Shown here: positions 49,185-58,136 of the stretch, in pieces | Position numbering within the stretch: position 1 is the stretch's first letter | How the letters are laid out: each line of letters opens with the position of its first letter | Source: Halomonas campaniensis | GTDB lineage: Bacteria > Pseudomonadota > Gammaproteobacteria > Pseudomonadales > Halomonadaceae | Direction of reading: 5' to 3' | DNA length: 64,000 bases | Assembly (NCBI RefSeq): GCF_002211105.1 | Contig: NZ_JPUA01000043.1 | Location: 138,838 to 202,837, forward strand | Notes under the pieces: generated by a model | Databases searched by the model: none | The model's input: only the letters and a program-made list of their open reading frames with translations | What the model was told of the DNA's origin: nothing | Position numbers and translations under genes: made by a program

Positions 49185-49724
49185 ACACCTGTAACCCAGT
49201 GAAGCTAAACACAAGCGTCATCGATACCGGATGCCGCCATGAGTGATCGCCTTTTTCATTTTTGCTGAGAAAGGGTTCTTCTATGAACAATCGTATTAAG
49301 CTGACGCCAATTACCGCTTAGGCCTTGAGCCCGGATTAGGTTGGGTATTGCACTTCTGGCACCACCCCCTAAGTGCGAAGAAAAACTACAGCATCCACTC
49401 ATAAAATCAATTAGGTCATCGACTTTTAAGAGATCTCTTACAAAACCAATAGCGAATGTCTTACAAAATTGGGGGCTTTCTACTGAAATGCTGACAATTT
49501 CGAGCAAATCGAAGCAGACTGGAGGGGATGCCGACATTGTAGAACCAGAGGGGTGATGTACTCGCAAGCGAACGATAAGCCACTGCCAAAAGAGATAGCA
49601 GAGGCGAGCAGAGAGCTTGCCCATTCACAGCATCTCTAAAATACAACGTTGGGTCGTCGATACGGGTGTTATCCATTAAGATTAACAACAATGAGTCATT
49701 TCAACCTCATAGGGAGATATGCCC
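49185..49724. other. 540-bp intergenic region with no recognisable gene
   Basis: This is divergent space between yqiJ and the LysE-family gene. A 122-codon open frame on the minus strand (49256-49624) and a 76-codon one (49461-49691) have irregular composition, no ribosome site and no recognisable domain. They may be remnants of a decayed gene. The promoters of both flanking genes must lie here. Confidence 0.5.
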
Positions 49725-50351
49725 ATGCTGCTTTCCACTTGGTTGCTTTTTGTTGCCGTGGCCATGGTCAGTATTGCTAGCCCTGGCCCCGCGTTTCTGG
49801 TCGCGGTGCGCAATGGCATGGCAGGAGGTGCGAAGCGCGTGGCGCTGTCATCGCTGGGCAATATTACTGGGCTGCTCATCCTGGCGAGCGCGGCTGTATT
49901 GGGGTTAGGCGTGGTACTCAATGCCTCAGAGATGTTGTTTAGCTTACTTAAACTGGGCGGCGCGGCTTACTTGATCTATCTGGGCATTCGTCAATGGCGT
50001 AGCAATACCTCGCTTTCGGTCACTACCATAGCGACTAAACCAACCCCTAGGTGGCGTACCATTAGTGAAGGCGCATTGGTAGCCGTGAGCAACCCAAAAG
50101 CAATCCTGTTTTTTACCGCACTGTTTCCGCAATTTTTGGATACACAGCGTGCCTTGCTTCCCCAGTTTTCGATTATGGTGGGCACCTTTATGGCGCTCTC
50201 CTTCGCTGTTTTAATGCTCTATGGCGGGCTCGCGAAACACCTCTCCCGTTGGTTGAGCAGTGCCTCACGGGTGAAATGGGTTAATCGTATGATGGGTAGT
50301 GCTTTTATCGGATTGGGTGTCTCTATTTTGCGTTTACGGCAGCCGGTGTAA
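49725..50351 (+). CDS. LysE/RhtB-family amino-acid exporter
   Basis: This 208-residue membrane protein has six hydrophobic segments and the family signature SIASPGPAFLVAVRNGMAGG at about 16-35. A second landmark is SNPKAILFFTALFPQF. It exports small amino acids or homoserine lactone-like molecules. ATG 49725 lies eight bases after AGGGAG; the ATG two codons earlier is too close to it. It converges with the gate-domain gene with a 4-nt gap. Confidence 0.92.
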   Translation: MLLSTWLLFVAVAMVSIASPGPAFLVAVRNGMAGGAKRVALSSLGNITGLLILASAAVLGLGVVLNASEMLFSLLKLGGAAYLIYLGIRQWRSNTSLSVTTIATKPTPRWRTISEGALVAVSNPKAILFFTALFPQFLDTQRALLPQFSIMVGTFMALSFAVLMLYGGLAKHLSRWLSSASRVKWVNRMMGSAFIGLGVSILRLRQPV

Positions 50352-50355
50352 CCAC

Positions 50356-51303
50356 CTAATTATTATTCACTACGGCTTTTGGCCAACGAGCAATTATTGC
50401 GGTAACGATAACGGCAAATAGCAGCCGTGCCCATAAAATGCCTGCTATATCGGCCCCCAGCATCAAGATCAGCAGCGTGTCTTCTATAACGCTATGGCAT
50501 AGGCCGAGAAAGCATAGTGCAAGCGTGCTATCCCGCTTACTAAGCACACCGTTTTGCACGTCACGGATCAGCAGCCCGGCGCCATAGCTTAGCCCCAACG
50601 TGAACCCAATCACGGTTACATTAGCGGCCGAACGGCCAATGCCCAATAGCTTGAGCAGCGGTCGCAACACAAGATGAATCCAACGCTCAAGTCCAAGCTT
50701 TTGTAAAAGTTTGAGGAGTACAATCAGCGCGAAGATAATCACAAAAATAAGCGCTAAGGTTTCAAGCTGAGCAACGGCCCAACCGCTTAGCGTTGGCTCT
50801 GATGAAAAGCTTGGCTGCCATATCAGCTCTACCGGTGCTTGCAGCAAACCAAACGTTGAGTAAAAACAGTGTAACAACCAAGCAAACAGCAAAGCCCCAC
50901 CGACACGCAGGACTATGGTGGCCCACCAGGGCGCCCCCGCCCGCTTGGCGACGGCCCCTTCAACAGGAATTGAGTGCCCTACCAGCATTAGCGCCCCAAG
51001 CACCGTTACTTGCTCGACACTCAAAGGCATATCACCAGCTACTTGAAAAAACACTGCAATGGCGGTGTACAAGTTGGTGAAGAGCGCCGCCGCCCATACG
51101 ACGCCCAACTGCTCGGGCAGGCCGAGTAAGCTCATTAAGGGAGCCAGCACTGCTCCCAACCCACCGACAATCCCCAACCACTCTAACCCTTTAACGATGA
51201 GCAGCGCCGGGATCAGGATTTTGAGTAGCGTCATGTATACCCGCAGTGCGTCTTTAAGAACGCTATATAAACCATCCGATAGGTGATAAATGCTCTTACG
51301 CAT
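50356..51303 (-). CDS. Nucleoside-recognition (gate) domain membrane protein
   Basis: The 315-residue integral membrane protein has about seven helices in two gate-like repeats (APLMSLLGLPEQLGVVWAAALFTN and LRPLLKLLGIGRSAANVTVIGF). Such domains occur in nucleoside transporters and in SpmA/SpmB-type proteins. The function of stand-alone members is unknown. RBS GGAGAAC precedes the ATG. It is divergent from the Lrp gene at 51403, which may regulate it. Confidence 0.8.
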   Translation of the reverse strand: MRKSIYHLSDGLYSVLKDALRVYMTLLKILIPALLIVKGLEWLGIVGGLGAVLAPLMSLLGLPEQLGVVWAAALFTNLYTAIAVFFQVAGDMPLSVEQVTVLGALMLVGHSIPVEGAVAKRAGAPWWATIVLRVGGALLFAWLLHCFYSTFGLLQAPVELIWQPSFSSEPTLSGWAVAQLETLALIFVIIFALIVLLKLLQKLGLERWIHLVLRPLLKLLGIGRSAANVTVIGFTLGLSYGAGLLIRDVQNGVLSKRDSTLALCFLGLCHSVIEDTLLILMLGADIAGILWARLLFAVIVTAIIARWPKAVVNNN

Positions 51304-51402
51304 TTAGTTCTCCATTGCCATCGCCTGAATAATCGTTATGGTAAAGGAGGCAGCGCAGAATCTTCTTTTCAATACCGCTCTAACAATCACTATTCGTTCT
51401 TT

Positions 51403-51900
51403 ATGAGCACCGAAAGGACATTTTATTTCGTGGACACCATTGATCGACGCATTCTTAACCAGCTTCAACGTGACTCCAGCCTGACCAATCAAGCATTAGC
51501 GGATGAAGTGGGTCTCTCTCCCTCAGCTTGTTTAAAACGAGTTAAGCGATTGCGCGAAGAAGGAATCATTGAGCGGGAGGTAGCACTACTCAATCCTGAC
51601 ACCCTTGGGCAGTGCCTGCATATGGTGGTGGAGGTGACGATGGAGCGGGATAACAAATCACTCTACCAGCGGTTTTTAACATCCGCGCTAAGCGCCCCTG
51701 AAGTGAAGCAGTGCTACCAGGTAACCGGAGAGTGTGATTTTGTATTGATAGTGACAGTCGCGGATTTAGATGAGTATGACCGTTTCTGCGATCGCGTACT
51801 TTATGGCGACGACAATATGCGCAAGTACCGCACACTACTGTCGCGTAAGCGGCATAAGTTTGAGACGTCGGTACCGATGGAAAGCTTGCTCTCTACATAG
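51403..51900 (+). CDS. Lrp/AsnC-family transcriptional regulator
   Basis: This 165-residue protein has an N-terminal HTH (IDRRILNQLQRDSSLTNQALADEVGLSPSACLKRV) and a C-terminal RAM domain (VVEVTMERDN, CYQVTGECDFVLIV). ATG 51403 is chosen; the frame is open upstream to 51283, but that would overlap the divergent gene. A GTG at 51432 is a shorter alternative. The location beside an amino-acid exporter and a gate-domain protein fits amino-acid responsive control of these genes. Confidence 0.88.
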   Translation: MSTERTFYFVDTIDRRILNQLQRDSSLTNQALADEVGLSPSACLKRVKRLREEGIIEREVALLNPDTLGQCLHMVVEVTMERDNKSLYQRFLTSALSAPEVKQCYQVTGECDFVLIVTVADLDEYDRFCDRVLYGDDNMRKYRTLLSRKRHKFETSVPMESLLST

Positions 51901-51906
51901 CGAGAT

Positions 51907-52362
51907 TTACTCTACTGGAACGATGGGGTACGTCAACCAGCCGGCGGGCGGCTCATGGCCCTGCCAGTGTGCAAGTACCGCCTGGCTTGCCGGGAATAAC
52001 GGAGCGGGCAGAGCGCTGGGGGTAAACCAGCGCCATTCAGTAAATACTTCCGGCTCAAGCACAAATGCCTCCGCATCTTGCTTCACATTGGCGAGTACTG
52101 CCCCTGTCACTATAGAGACGGGGCTATTCAAGTTCTGGGTTATTGCCAGCAACTTAAGACGCTGCAGCTCGGAAATGCCCGTTTCTTCTGCAACTTCGCG
52201 AGCAGCCGCCGCCTTAAATGACTCTCCCGCGTCAACATGGCCGCCCGGTAAACACCAGCATGGCGATTCACCGGGCTTATCGCGGTAGCCAAGCAGCACT
52301 GCTCCGTCAGGCCGGACAAGAATAGCGCCAACACCAATTACAGGCTGTCTGATATTGTCCAC
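51907..52362 (-). CDS. Nudix hydrolase
   Basis: This 151-residue protein has a complete Nudix box (GGHVDAGESFKAAAAREVAEETGI, matching GX5EX7REUXEEXGU) at about 41-64. The start is GTG with AAGGGGG upstream. The ADP-ribose/MutT-like fold hydrolyses nucleoside diphosphate derivatives; the substrate is undefined. It converges with the Lrp gene. Confidence 0.92.
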   Translation of the reverse strand: MDNIRQPVIGVGAILVRPDGAVLLGYRDKPGESPCWCLPGGHVDAGESFKAAAAREVAEETGISELQRLKLLAITQNLNSPVSIVTGAVLANVKQDAEAFVLEPEVFTEWRWFTPSALPAPLFPASQAVLAHWQGHEPPAGWLTYPIVPVE

Positions 52363-52402
52363 CGTTACCCCCTTTCCAGATCAGTTAGAGCACTTAGTTC
52401 AC

Positions 52403-53023
52403 TTAAGCCGTCAGCCCAATCCCGCGCAAAATCACCGAGGTAACCGATTGCACGGCTTTCTCAAACTGTAAGTCGTCTAGCGGTTGGTCGTCGTTGAGCA
52501 GATAGATCTGGTAGTCGAAGTCGGCGTAGTGCTGGGTGGAGGCCCAGATCATATAGAGCAGGTAGGAAGGCTCGACGGGATTGATCTGACCTGACTCCAC
52601 CCACTCGCGGATTTTCGACTCTTTAAGCTTGGCCCACTCGTAGAGGTTGTCGCGCAGGCTCTCTTTGAGGATCGGTGCGCCCTGCATGACCTCGGCCGCC
52701 CAAACTTTTGAGCCGTGGGCGCGATTGCGGGAGTGGTTCATCTTGGCGCGAATGTAGGTGGAAAGCACGACCCGGGGGTCATCGTAAAGCTCGAAGCAGA
52801 GCGCGTCCTGCTTCCAGACCTCTAAAAGCTCCAGCAACACATCCTGGTACAAGGCTTTTTTGGTGGAGAAGTAGTAGTGCACGTTGGACTTGGGAAGTTC
52901 GGCCATCTGGGCGATTTCCCCCATAGAGGCACCGGCGTAGCCTTTTTCGGCAAATAGCTGCTCCGCGGCTAAGAGAATCTTCTTAACGTTGGTCTGGCGA
53001 ATTTCATCCTGGGTTCTTGCCAC
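52403..53023 (-). CDS. RutR-like TetR-family regulator (pyrimidine-type)
   Basis: This 206-residue TetR protein has an HTH at about 31-54 (ASMGEIAQMAELPKSNVHYYFSTKKALY). The C-terminal domain is closely like E. coli RutR, including the WVESGQINPVEPSYLLYMIWASTQHYADF region, where RutR reads MIWASTQHYADF. RutR is inactivated by uracil and thymine. GTG 53023 is the preferred start because upstream in-frame GTGs lie close to or within the hairpin at 53065. It sits downstream of and parallel to mmsA and the aminotransferase, so it may control beta-alanine and beta-aminoisobutyrate breakdown. Ligand identity is inference. Confidence 0.85.
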   Translation of the reverse strand: MARTQDEIRQTNVKKILLAAEQLFAEKGYAGASMGEIAQMAELPKSNVHYYFSTKKALYQDVLLELLEVWKQDALCFELYDDPRVVLSTYIRAKMNHSRNRAHGSKVWAAEVMQGAPILKESLRDNLYEWAKLKESKIREWVESGQINPVEPSYLLYMIWASTQHYADFDYQIYLLNDDQPLDDLQFEKAVQSVTSVILRGIGLTA

Positions 53024-53064
53024 GCTGCACTCGTTCCTTACGTCGAAGATAGGCACTAACGAAA

Positions 53065-53087
53065 GCACCGTCGCAGAGCGACGGTGC
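53065..53087 (-). terminator. Terminator after mmsA
   Basis: A perfect 10-bp stem (GCACCGTCGC / GCGACGGTGC) with loop AGA is followed on the minus strand by TTTCG. It separates mmsA from the regulator gene, which therefore probably has its own promoter. Confidence 0.75.
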
Positions 53088-53116
53088 TGAGAAGATCTCC
53101 TATTTACCCTAGGACG

Positions 53117-54613
53117 TCAACTTTGATTGGCGGGGAACGAGAACTCCGCTCGCGTCGCTTCACTAACCGATGGCCAGCGCTGGGAAACCGCTTTGCGGCG
53201 GGTGTAGAAGCGCACTGAATCCGGGCCGTAGGCGTGAAGATCACCAAACAGTGAGCGCTTCCAACCGCCAAAGCTGTGGTAGGCCACCGGCACTGGCAGC
53301 GGCACATTAACCCCCACCATGCCCACTTCAACGCCGTCGGTAAAGCGGCGGGCGGCTTCGCCGTCGCGGGTGAACAGGCAGGTGCCATTGCCGTATTCGT
53401 GGTCGTTGATCAGTTGCATGGCATCGTCCAGGCTAGCGACCCGCATGACACAGAGCACCGGCCCAAAAATCTCTTCCTGGTAAATGCGCATCTCGGCGGT
53501 GACGTTGTCGAACAAGCAGCCGCCCACGAAGTAGCCATCCTCGTAGCCTGCGACTTGCAGATCACGACCATCAGCGACGAGCGTTGCACCAGCGCTTACA
53601 CCATCTTCGATAAAACTGAGTACTTTAGCGCGGTGCTCGGCGGTCACCAGCGGGCCCATATCCAGATCTTTTTTGGTGCCGGGGCCAACTTTCAGTTGGG
53701 CGATTTTAGGCAGCATGGTTTCGACTAAGCGATTGGCCGTTTCATCACCGACGCACACCGCCACTGAGATCGCCATGCAGCGCTCGCCGCAGCTACCAAA
53801 CGCTGCCCCCATTAGCGTATTGGCGGCGTTCTCTAAATCGGCATCAGGCAGCACCACGGCGTGATTCTTCGCCCCACCCAAAGCCTGAACGCGTTTGCCT
53901 GCAGCAGAGCCCCGGCTATAGATCGCTTCCGCGACCGGCGTTGAGCCAACAAAGGAAATGGCTTTTACGGCCTTGGCGTCCAGCAGCGTTTCCACCGCTT
54001 CGCGACCACCGTGAATCACATTCATGACGCCTTTGGGCAGCTCCGCTTCTTGCAGCAGTTCAGCTACCGCCATCGCCGCTGAGGGGTCTTTCTCTGAAGG
54101 CTTGAGGATAAAGGTGTTGCCGCAGGCGATTGCCATGGGGTACATCCACAGTGGCACCATGGCAGGGAAGTTAAACGGGGTAATGCCCGCCACCACGCCT
54201 AACGGCTGAAAGTTAGACCAGGCATCAATACCCGGCCCGACATTATGGGAGTACTCACCTTTTAATAGTTCCGGGACACCACAGGCGTACTCGACGTTCT
54301 CAATGCCGCGCTTGAGCTCACCCATGGCGTCTTCCGGGGTTTTGCCATGCTCTTCGCTGACCAGTTGCACCAGGCGGTTAGCATTATCTTCGAGCAACTG
54401 CTTAAAGCGGTACATTACCTGGGCGCGCTTGGCGGGCGGGGTATCGCGCCAAGCGGGAAATGCCGCCTGGGCAGCAGCAATGGCACGCTCCACATCGGCT
54501 GCATTGGCATCCGCTACTTGGCGAATCACTTTGCCCGTTGAGGGATTGGTCACGTCCAGCGTGCGCTGGCTTTGCACTAATTCACCGTTAATCAGGTGTG
54601 AAACATTACTCAT
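53117..54613 (-). CDS. mmsA: CoA-acylating methylmalonate-semialdehyde dehydrogenase
   Basis: The 498-residue aldehyde dehydrogenase has the MMSDH hallmarks: catalytic Cys279 in FGSCGERCMAIS, with Arg278 as in CoA-acylating members, the ITPFNFP segment, and FVGSTPVAEA. It oxidises methylmalonate semialdehyde to propionyl-CoA, or malonate semialdehyde to acetyl-CoA, with CO2 release. It lies 31 nt after the aminotransferase gene. The pair converts beta-aminoisobutyrate or beta-alanine to the CoA ester. ATG 54613 is preferred over the TTG two codons upstream. Confidence 0.95.
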   Translation of the reverse strand: MSNVSHLINGELVQSQRTLDVTNPSTGKVIRQVADANAADVERAIAAAQAAFPAWRDTPPAKRAQVMYRFKQLLEDNANRLVQLVSEEHGKTPEDAMGELKRGIENVEYACGVPELLKGEYSHNVGPGIDAWSNFQPLGVVAGITPFNFPAMVPLWMYPMAIACGNTFILKPSEKDPSAAMAVAELLQEAELPKGVMNVIHGGREAVETLLDAKAVKAISFVGSTPVAEAIYSRGSAAGKRVQALGGAKNHAVVLPDADLENAANTLMGAAFGSCGERCMAISVAVCVGDETANRLVETMLPKIAQLKVGPGTKKDLDMGPLVTAEHRAKVLSFIEDGVSAGATLVADGRDLQVAGYEDGYFVGGCLFDNVTAEMRIYQEEIFGPVLCVMRVASLDDAMQLINDHEYGNGTCLFTRDGEAARRFTDGVEVGMVGVNVPLPVPVAYHSFGGWKRSLFGDLHAYGPDSVRFYTRRKAVSQRWPSVSEATRAEFSFPANQS

Positions 54614-54644
54614 ATTCAAACTCTCTGAAGTTTAGATCAGTCAC

Positions 54645-56018
54645 TTATGCCAACGAATCCAGGGTGGTTGCCACCGCATCGAACAGCCGCTCTAGCTCGG
54701 CCTCAGTGGTGCCAAAGGGAGGGCCAAACTGCAGCGTGTCACCGCCGTAGCGCACGTAGAAGCCAGCCTCCCAAAGCGCCATATGCGCATCGCGGGGGCG
54801 AATCGTTGGGTCGCCATCGCGGGGTGTTAGCTGAATCGCCCCGGCCAAGCCGTAGTTACGAATATCGACAATATGATTGCGACCTTTCAGAGCGTGCAGC
54901 TTCTGCTCAAAGGCGGGCGCAATGGCGCTAACCTGGGCGGGGAAGTTTTCACGCTCCATCATCTCAAGCGCCGCCAGACCCGCCGCGCAGGCCACTGGGT
55001 GGGCGCTGTAGGTGTAGCCATGGGGGAATTCAACGGCGTGCTGGGGGCCACCGGCGTGCATAAAGGTATCGAAAATCTCGCTGGAAGCGATCACCGCGCC
55101 CATGGGAATTGCGCCGTTAGTGATCTGCTTCGCCACGTTCATGATATCCGGCGTTACGCCAAAGGCTTCGGCGCCGGTAGTCGCACCACTGCGCCCAAAG
55201 GCAGTGATGACTTCATCAAAAATCAGCAGAATATCGTGGGCAATACAGATCTCGCGCAGCCGATCCAGATAGCCTTTAGGTGGCACGATCACCCCCGCCG
55301 AGCCGGACATGGGCTCGACAATCACCGCTGCAATGGTTGAAGCGTCGTGCAGGGCGATTTGATCCAACAGCGCATCGGCAAGCTCAGCACCAGTTTCCGC
55401 TTGACCACGGGTATAGGCATGGCCCGCCTGCAGGGTGTGCGGCAAGTGCGTTACATCCATCAACTGGCCGTAGTGTTTACGATTACCACCGATACCGCCC
55501 AGGCTGGTGCCGCCAATATTCACCCCGTGATAGCCCTTGGCGCGGCCGATCATGCGGGTCTTCTCCGGTTTGCCTTTTAAACGCCAGTAGGCTTTGGCCA
55601 TCTTGACTGAGGTATCGGCGGCTTCAGAGCCTGAGTTGGTGAAAAATACATGATCAAGACCTGCAGGCGTGAGGCTAGCCACCTTTTCCGCCAGCTTGAA
55701 CGCCAGCGGATGGCCAATTTGAAAACCGGGGGCAAAATCGAGGCTGCCGAGCTGCGCCGCCACGGCTTTCTGTATCTCTTCACGGTTATGGCCAGCGCCG
55801 CAGGTCCAAAGCCCGGAAAGGGAATCAAACAACTTACGACCCTGGTCATCAATGTAGTAACGCCCTTCCGCCCCGGCGATAACTCGCGGGTTAGCACGAA
55901 AATCGCGGTTGGCGCTAAACGGCATCCAATAGTGCTGGTTAAGCGCCGTTTTTGAAGACGTATCTACTGACGGGGCACTCGAGGTTTCAGCGGGGATTTT
56001 GCTTTTTATTCCAAACAT
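54645..56018 (-). CDS. Beta-alanine (omega-amino acid):pyruvate aminotransferase
   Basis: The 457-residue class III PLP aminotransferase is highly similar to Pseudomonas omega-amino acid:pyruvate transaminase (HYWMPFSANRDF, LWTCGAGH, ARGYHGVN-like RAKGYHGVNIGGTSLGG, and the FPHGYTYSAHPVACAAGLAALE segment). PLP Lys297 is in AKQITNGAIPMGAV and Asp268 is in IFDEV. ATG 56018 with GGAG upstream is preferred; an ATG five codons earlier lacks a ribosome site. It transfers the amino group of beta-alanine, and likely beta-aminoisobutyrate, to pyruvate. It is operonic with mmsA. Confidence 0.95.
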   Translation of the reverse strand: MFGIKSKIPAETSSAPSVDTSSKTALNQHYWMPFSANRDFRANPRVIAGAEGRYYIDDQGRKLFDSLSGLWTCGAGHNREEIQKAVAAQLGSLDFAPGFQIGHPLAFKLAEKVASLTPAGLDHVFFTNSGSEAADTSVKMAKAYWRLKGKPEKTRMIGRAKGYHGVNIGGTSLGGIGGNRKHYGQLMDVTHLPHTLQAGHAYTRGQAETGAELADALLDQIALHDASTIAAVIVEPMSGSAGVIVPPKGYLDRLREICIAHDILLIFDEVITAFGRSGATTGAEAFGVTPDIMNVAKQITNGAIPMGAVIASSEIFDTFMHAGGPQHAVEFPHGYTYSAHPVACAAGLAALEMMERENFPAQVSAIAPAFEQKLHALKGRNHIVDIRNYGLAGAIQLTPRDGDPTIRPRDAHMALWEAGFYVRYGGDTLQFGPPFGTTEAELERLFDAVATTLDSLA

Positions 56019-56343
56019 GGTGTCCAGCTCCATCGTTATAGGGCATTACCTCAGCATGCGCCACCAGACACGTTTATAAAATTACGCTCTTCTTTTGTTC
56101 ACGTTAGAGAATCTATACGTAACAAGGCATCTTGACATGCCTATCGACCTTGACGCCGGTTAAAAAAGCACCTAATCATTATATTTATACGAATAAATAC
56201 AACAAATCGATGGAGCACGCCCACTCAGTACTTGGCACCGATAACGTTGCTTCCAAGAAGCTCGCTGTTGGTAGCTGCGTACTGAAAATACCGCTCATAA
56301 ACTCAACATAAACAATTCACTATGAACATAGGGCAAACTTGCT
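56019..56343. promoter_or_regulatory. 325-bp divergent control region (aminotransferase-mmsA / DUF3311-symporter)
   Basis: This AT-rich region has no gene. It contains an inverted repeat AGGCAT-CTTGAC-ATGCCT at 56125-56142, which is a candidate operator for the GntR or RutR-like regulator of this neighbourhood. No exact RutR-type TTGACCA-NN-TGGTCAA site was seen. Confidence 0.45.
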
Positions 56344-56586
56344 ATGAAGTATTTAACTCCCCTCAAGCTGTCGATTTACGGTTTGATGCTTTTCAGTTTC
56401 TTTATGCTGGAAAGCCCCGTCATTATGTTGGCTAACCGAATAGAGCCCATGTTGATGGGTATCCCCTTTCTATTGGTGTGGAACTTGTTTTGGTGGTTTG
56501 TACTAACGGCGCTTTTTTTGGTGGCTTATTTCACCAACTGGGGCAGCCCAACATCAGATCATGAAGGCGCCACTAAACAACACTAA
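56344..56586 (+). CDS. DUF3311 small membrane protein (symporter partner)
   Basis: This 80-residue protein has two hydrophobic segments (about 12-30 and 42-64). DUF3311 proteins occur immediately upstream of sodium:solute symporters of the SSS family and are thought to be small subunits. The symporter begins 15 nt after its stop. Confidence 0.85.
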   Translation: MKYLTPLKLSIYGLMLFSFFMLESPVIMLANRIEPMLMGIPFLLVWNLFWWFVLTALFLVAYFTNWGSPTSDHEGATKQH

Positions 56587-56601
56587 GACGGGGGATTAAA
56601 C

Positions 56602-58125
56602 ATGACCGGCAGTCTATTAATTATTGCGGCGTTTATGATTATCCCCTTGATGGTGGGGGTTTTATCAGCACGCCAATCGCAAGAAACCAGTGAAGATTTT
56701 TTCGTTCAGGGTCGCGCCATGGGCAGTATCGCGGTGTTTTTCACCGTGGCAGCAACCTGGTGGAGTGCCTTTGCCTTCCTTGGCTCTAACGCCACCTTTT
56801 ATACCAATGGGCCAGTGTTTCTTACCGCGCTCGCCTGGAACCTGCTGTTTGGTTTTATGTATTACTGGATCGGTAAACGGGTTTGGTTTTTAGGCAAGCG
56901 ATTCAATTATTTAACACCGTCGGATTTAATTGGTGACTTCTATAACAGCGAGGCACTACGCATTACCGTTGCCGCTATTACGCTGATTTTCACCGTGCCT
57001 TATTTGCAGATCCAGCTCACTGGCGGCGCCTACTTAATCGAAGTCGCCTCCGGGGGGTTGATTCCGTTCTGGCTCGCCGCGTTGCTGTTTTACTTCATCA
57101 TTATTATCTACGTATGGATTGGCGGTATCCGCGCCATTGCCTGGACCGACGTTATTTATGGCGCTCTGCTGTTCTTCGGCATGCTGTACGCGGGTTACTA
57201 CATTTCCACCCAGGTAGGAGGGCCAACCGCTCTGTTTAGTCAGTTGCAGCAAAGCTCACCCGAGCACCTCACTATGCCTGGGCCTAACGGTACAATGGGC
57301 TACCCCATGTGGTTCTCGCTGTTTGCCATTACCGCGATTGGTGCCTTTATGGGCCCCCAAATCTGGCTGCGTATGTACTCGGTCAAACACGGCAAGCTGT
57401 TTAACTTAATGCCCTTTTTACTGGGCTTGGCCGCCTTTGCCTATGTAGGTTCGGTGCTGTCTGGCTACTCCGGGGTGCTGCTTGAGCCCGATGTGGAAAA
57501 CCCCGATCAAATCCTGCCCATCATGTTGATGGATTACGCCCCTTACCTGCTTGCCTCGCTGATTATGGCAGCAGGCGCTTCAGCAGCGATGTCCACCGCT
57601 AACTCGCAGATTCACGCGGTGTCCACAGTGGTAACGATGGATATCTATAAGCGCTATGTAAACCGTGAAGCAAGCCAAGCGCGGATCGTTTATATCGGCC
57701 GTTTATCGTTAGTAGGCTTCTCTCTGGCCGCTTATATCATGGCGCTAACCGTTCCCGGCGTATTGGTGACTATCGGCATTGCTGCGCTAGCAGGTACCGC
57801 ACAACTGGTTATTCCTACCATTGGCGCTATCACCTGGAAAAAAGCCCACCCCACTGCGGCGCTTGCTGGGCTTTGGGCCGGTGTCGCCTGTGTACTACTG
57901 ATGACCTTTGGCCCGCTAAGCGCCCCCTTTGGTTACCACGCAGGTATTTGGGGACTGTTGCTGAACACTGTGCTGTTTGTGGGCCTAAGCCATGGGCTGC
58001 ATCGTCGCGATACGGCGGTAGTAGAGCGCTTTACCCAGGCACGCTACGACTATGATGCCGAGTACCACCCCGAACGCTTGCCTGCTTACACCCAAGAAAC
58101 GACCAACGCCGCTAACTACAAATAA
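56602..58125 (+). CDS. Sodium:solute symporter (SSS family)
   Basis: The 507-residue, roughly 13-helix transporter of the PutP/PanF/SglT superfamily has the N-terminal SEDFFVQGRAMG, VAATWWSAFAFLG and a DLIGDFYNSEALR segment. RBS GGGGGA precedes the ATG. Substrates in the family include amino acids, pantothenate, carboxylates and ureides. The operon neighbours (carbamoylase, amidase) and the divergent beta-amino acid pathway suggest a beta-amino acid, ureide or amide. This is inference. Confidence 0.9.
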   Translation: MTGSLLIIAAFMIIPLMVGVLSARQSQETSEDFFVQGRAMGSIAVFFTVAATWWSAFAFLGSNATFYTNGPVFLTALAWNLLFGFMYYWIGKRVWFLGKRFNYLTPSDLIGDFYNSEALRITVAAITLIFTVPYLQIQLTGGAYLIEVASGGLIPFWLAALLFYFIIIIYVWIGGIRAIAWTDVIYGALLFFGMLYAGYYISTQVGGPTALFSQLQQSSPEHLTMPGPNGTMGYPMWFSLFAITAIGAFMGPQIWLRMYSVKHGKLFNLMPFLLGLAAFAYVGSVLSGYSGVLLEPDVENPDQILPIMLMDYAPYLLASLIMAAGASAAMSTANSQIHAVSTVVTMDIYKRYVNREASQARIVYIGRLSLVGFSLAAYIMALTVPGVLVTIGIAALAGTAQLVIPTIGAITWKKAHPTAALAGLWAGVACVLLMTFGPLSAPFGYHAGIWGLLLNTVLFVGLSHGLHRRDTAVVERFTQARYDYDAEYHPERLPAYTQETTNAANYK

Positions 58126-58136
58126 GGAGTGAGTTG

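Noticed and set aside
49256..49624. A 122-codon minus-strand frame in the yqiJ/LysE gap
   Set aside because: No ribosome site, no recognisable family, irregular residues; kept only as part of the intergenic description.
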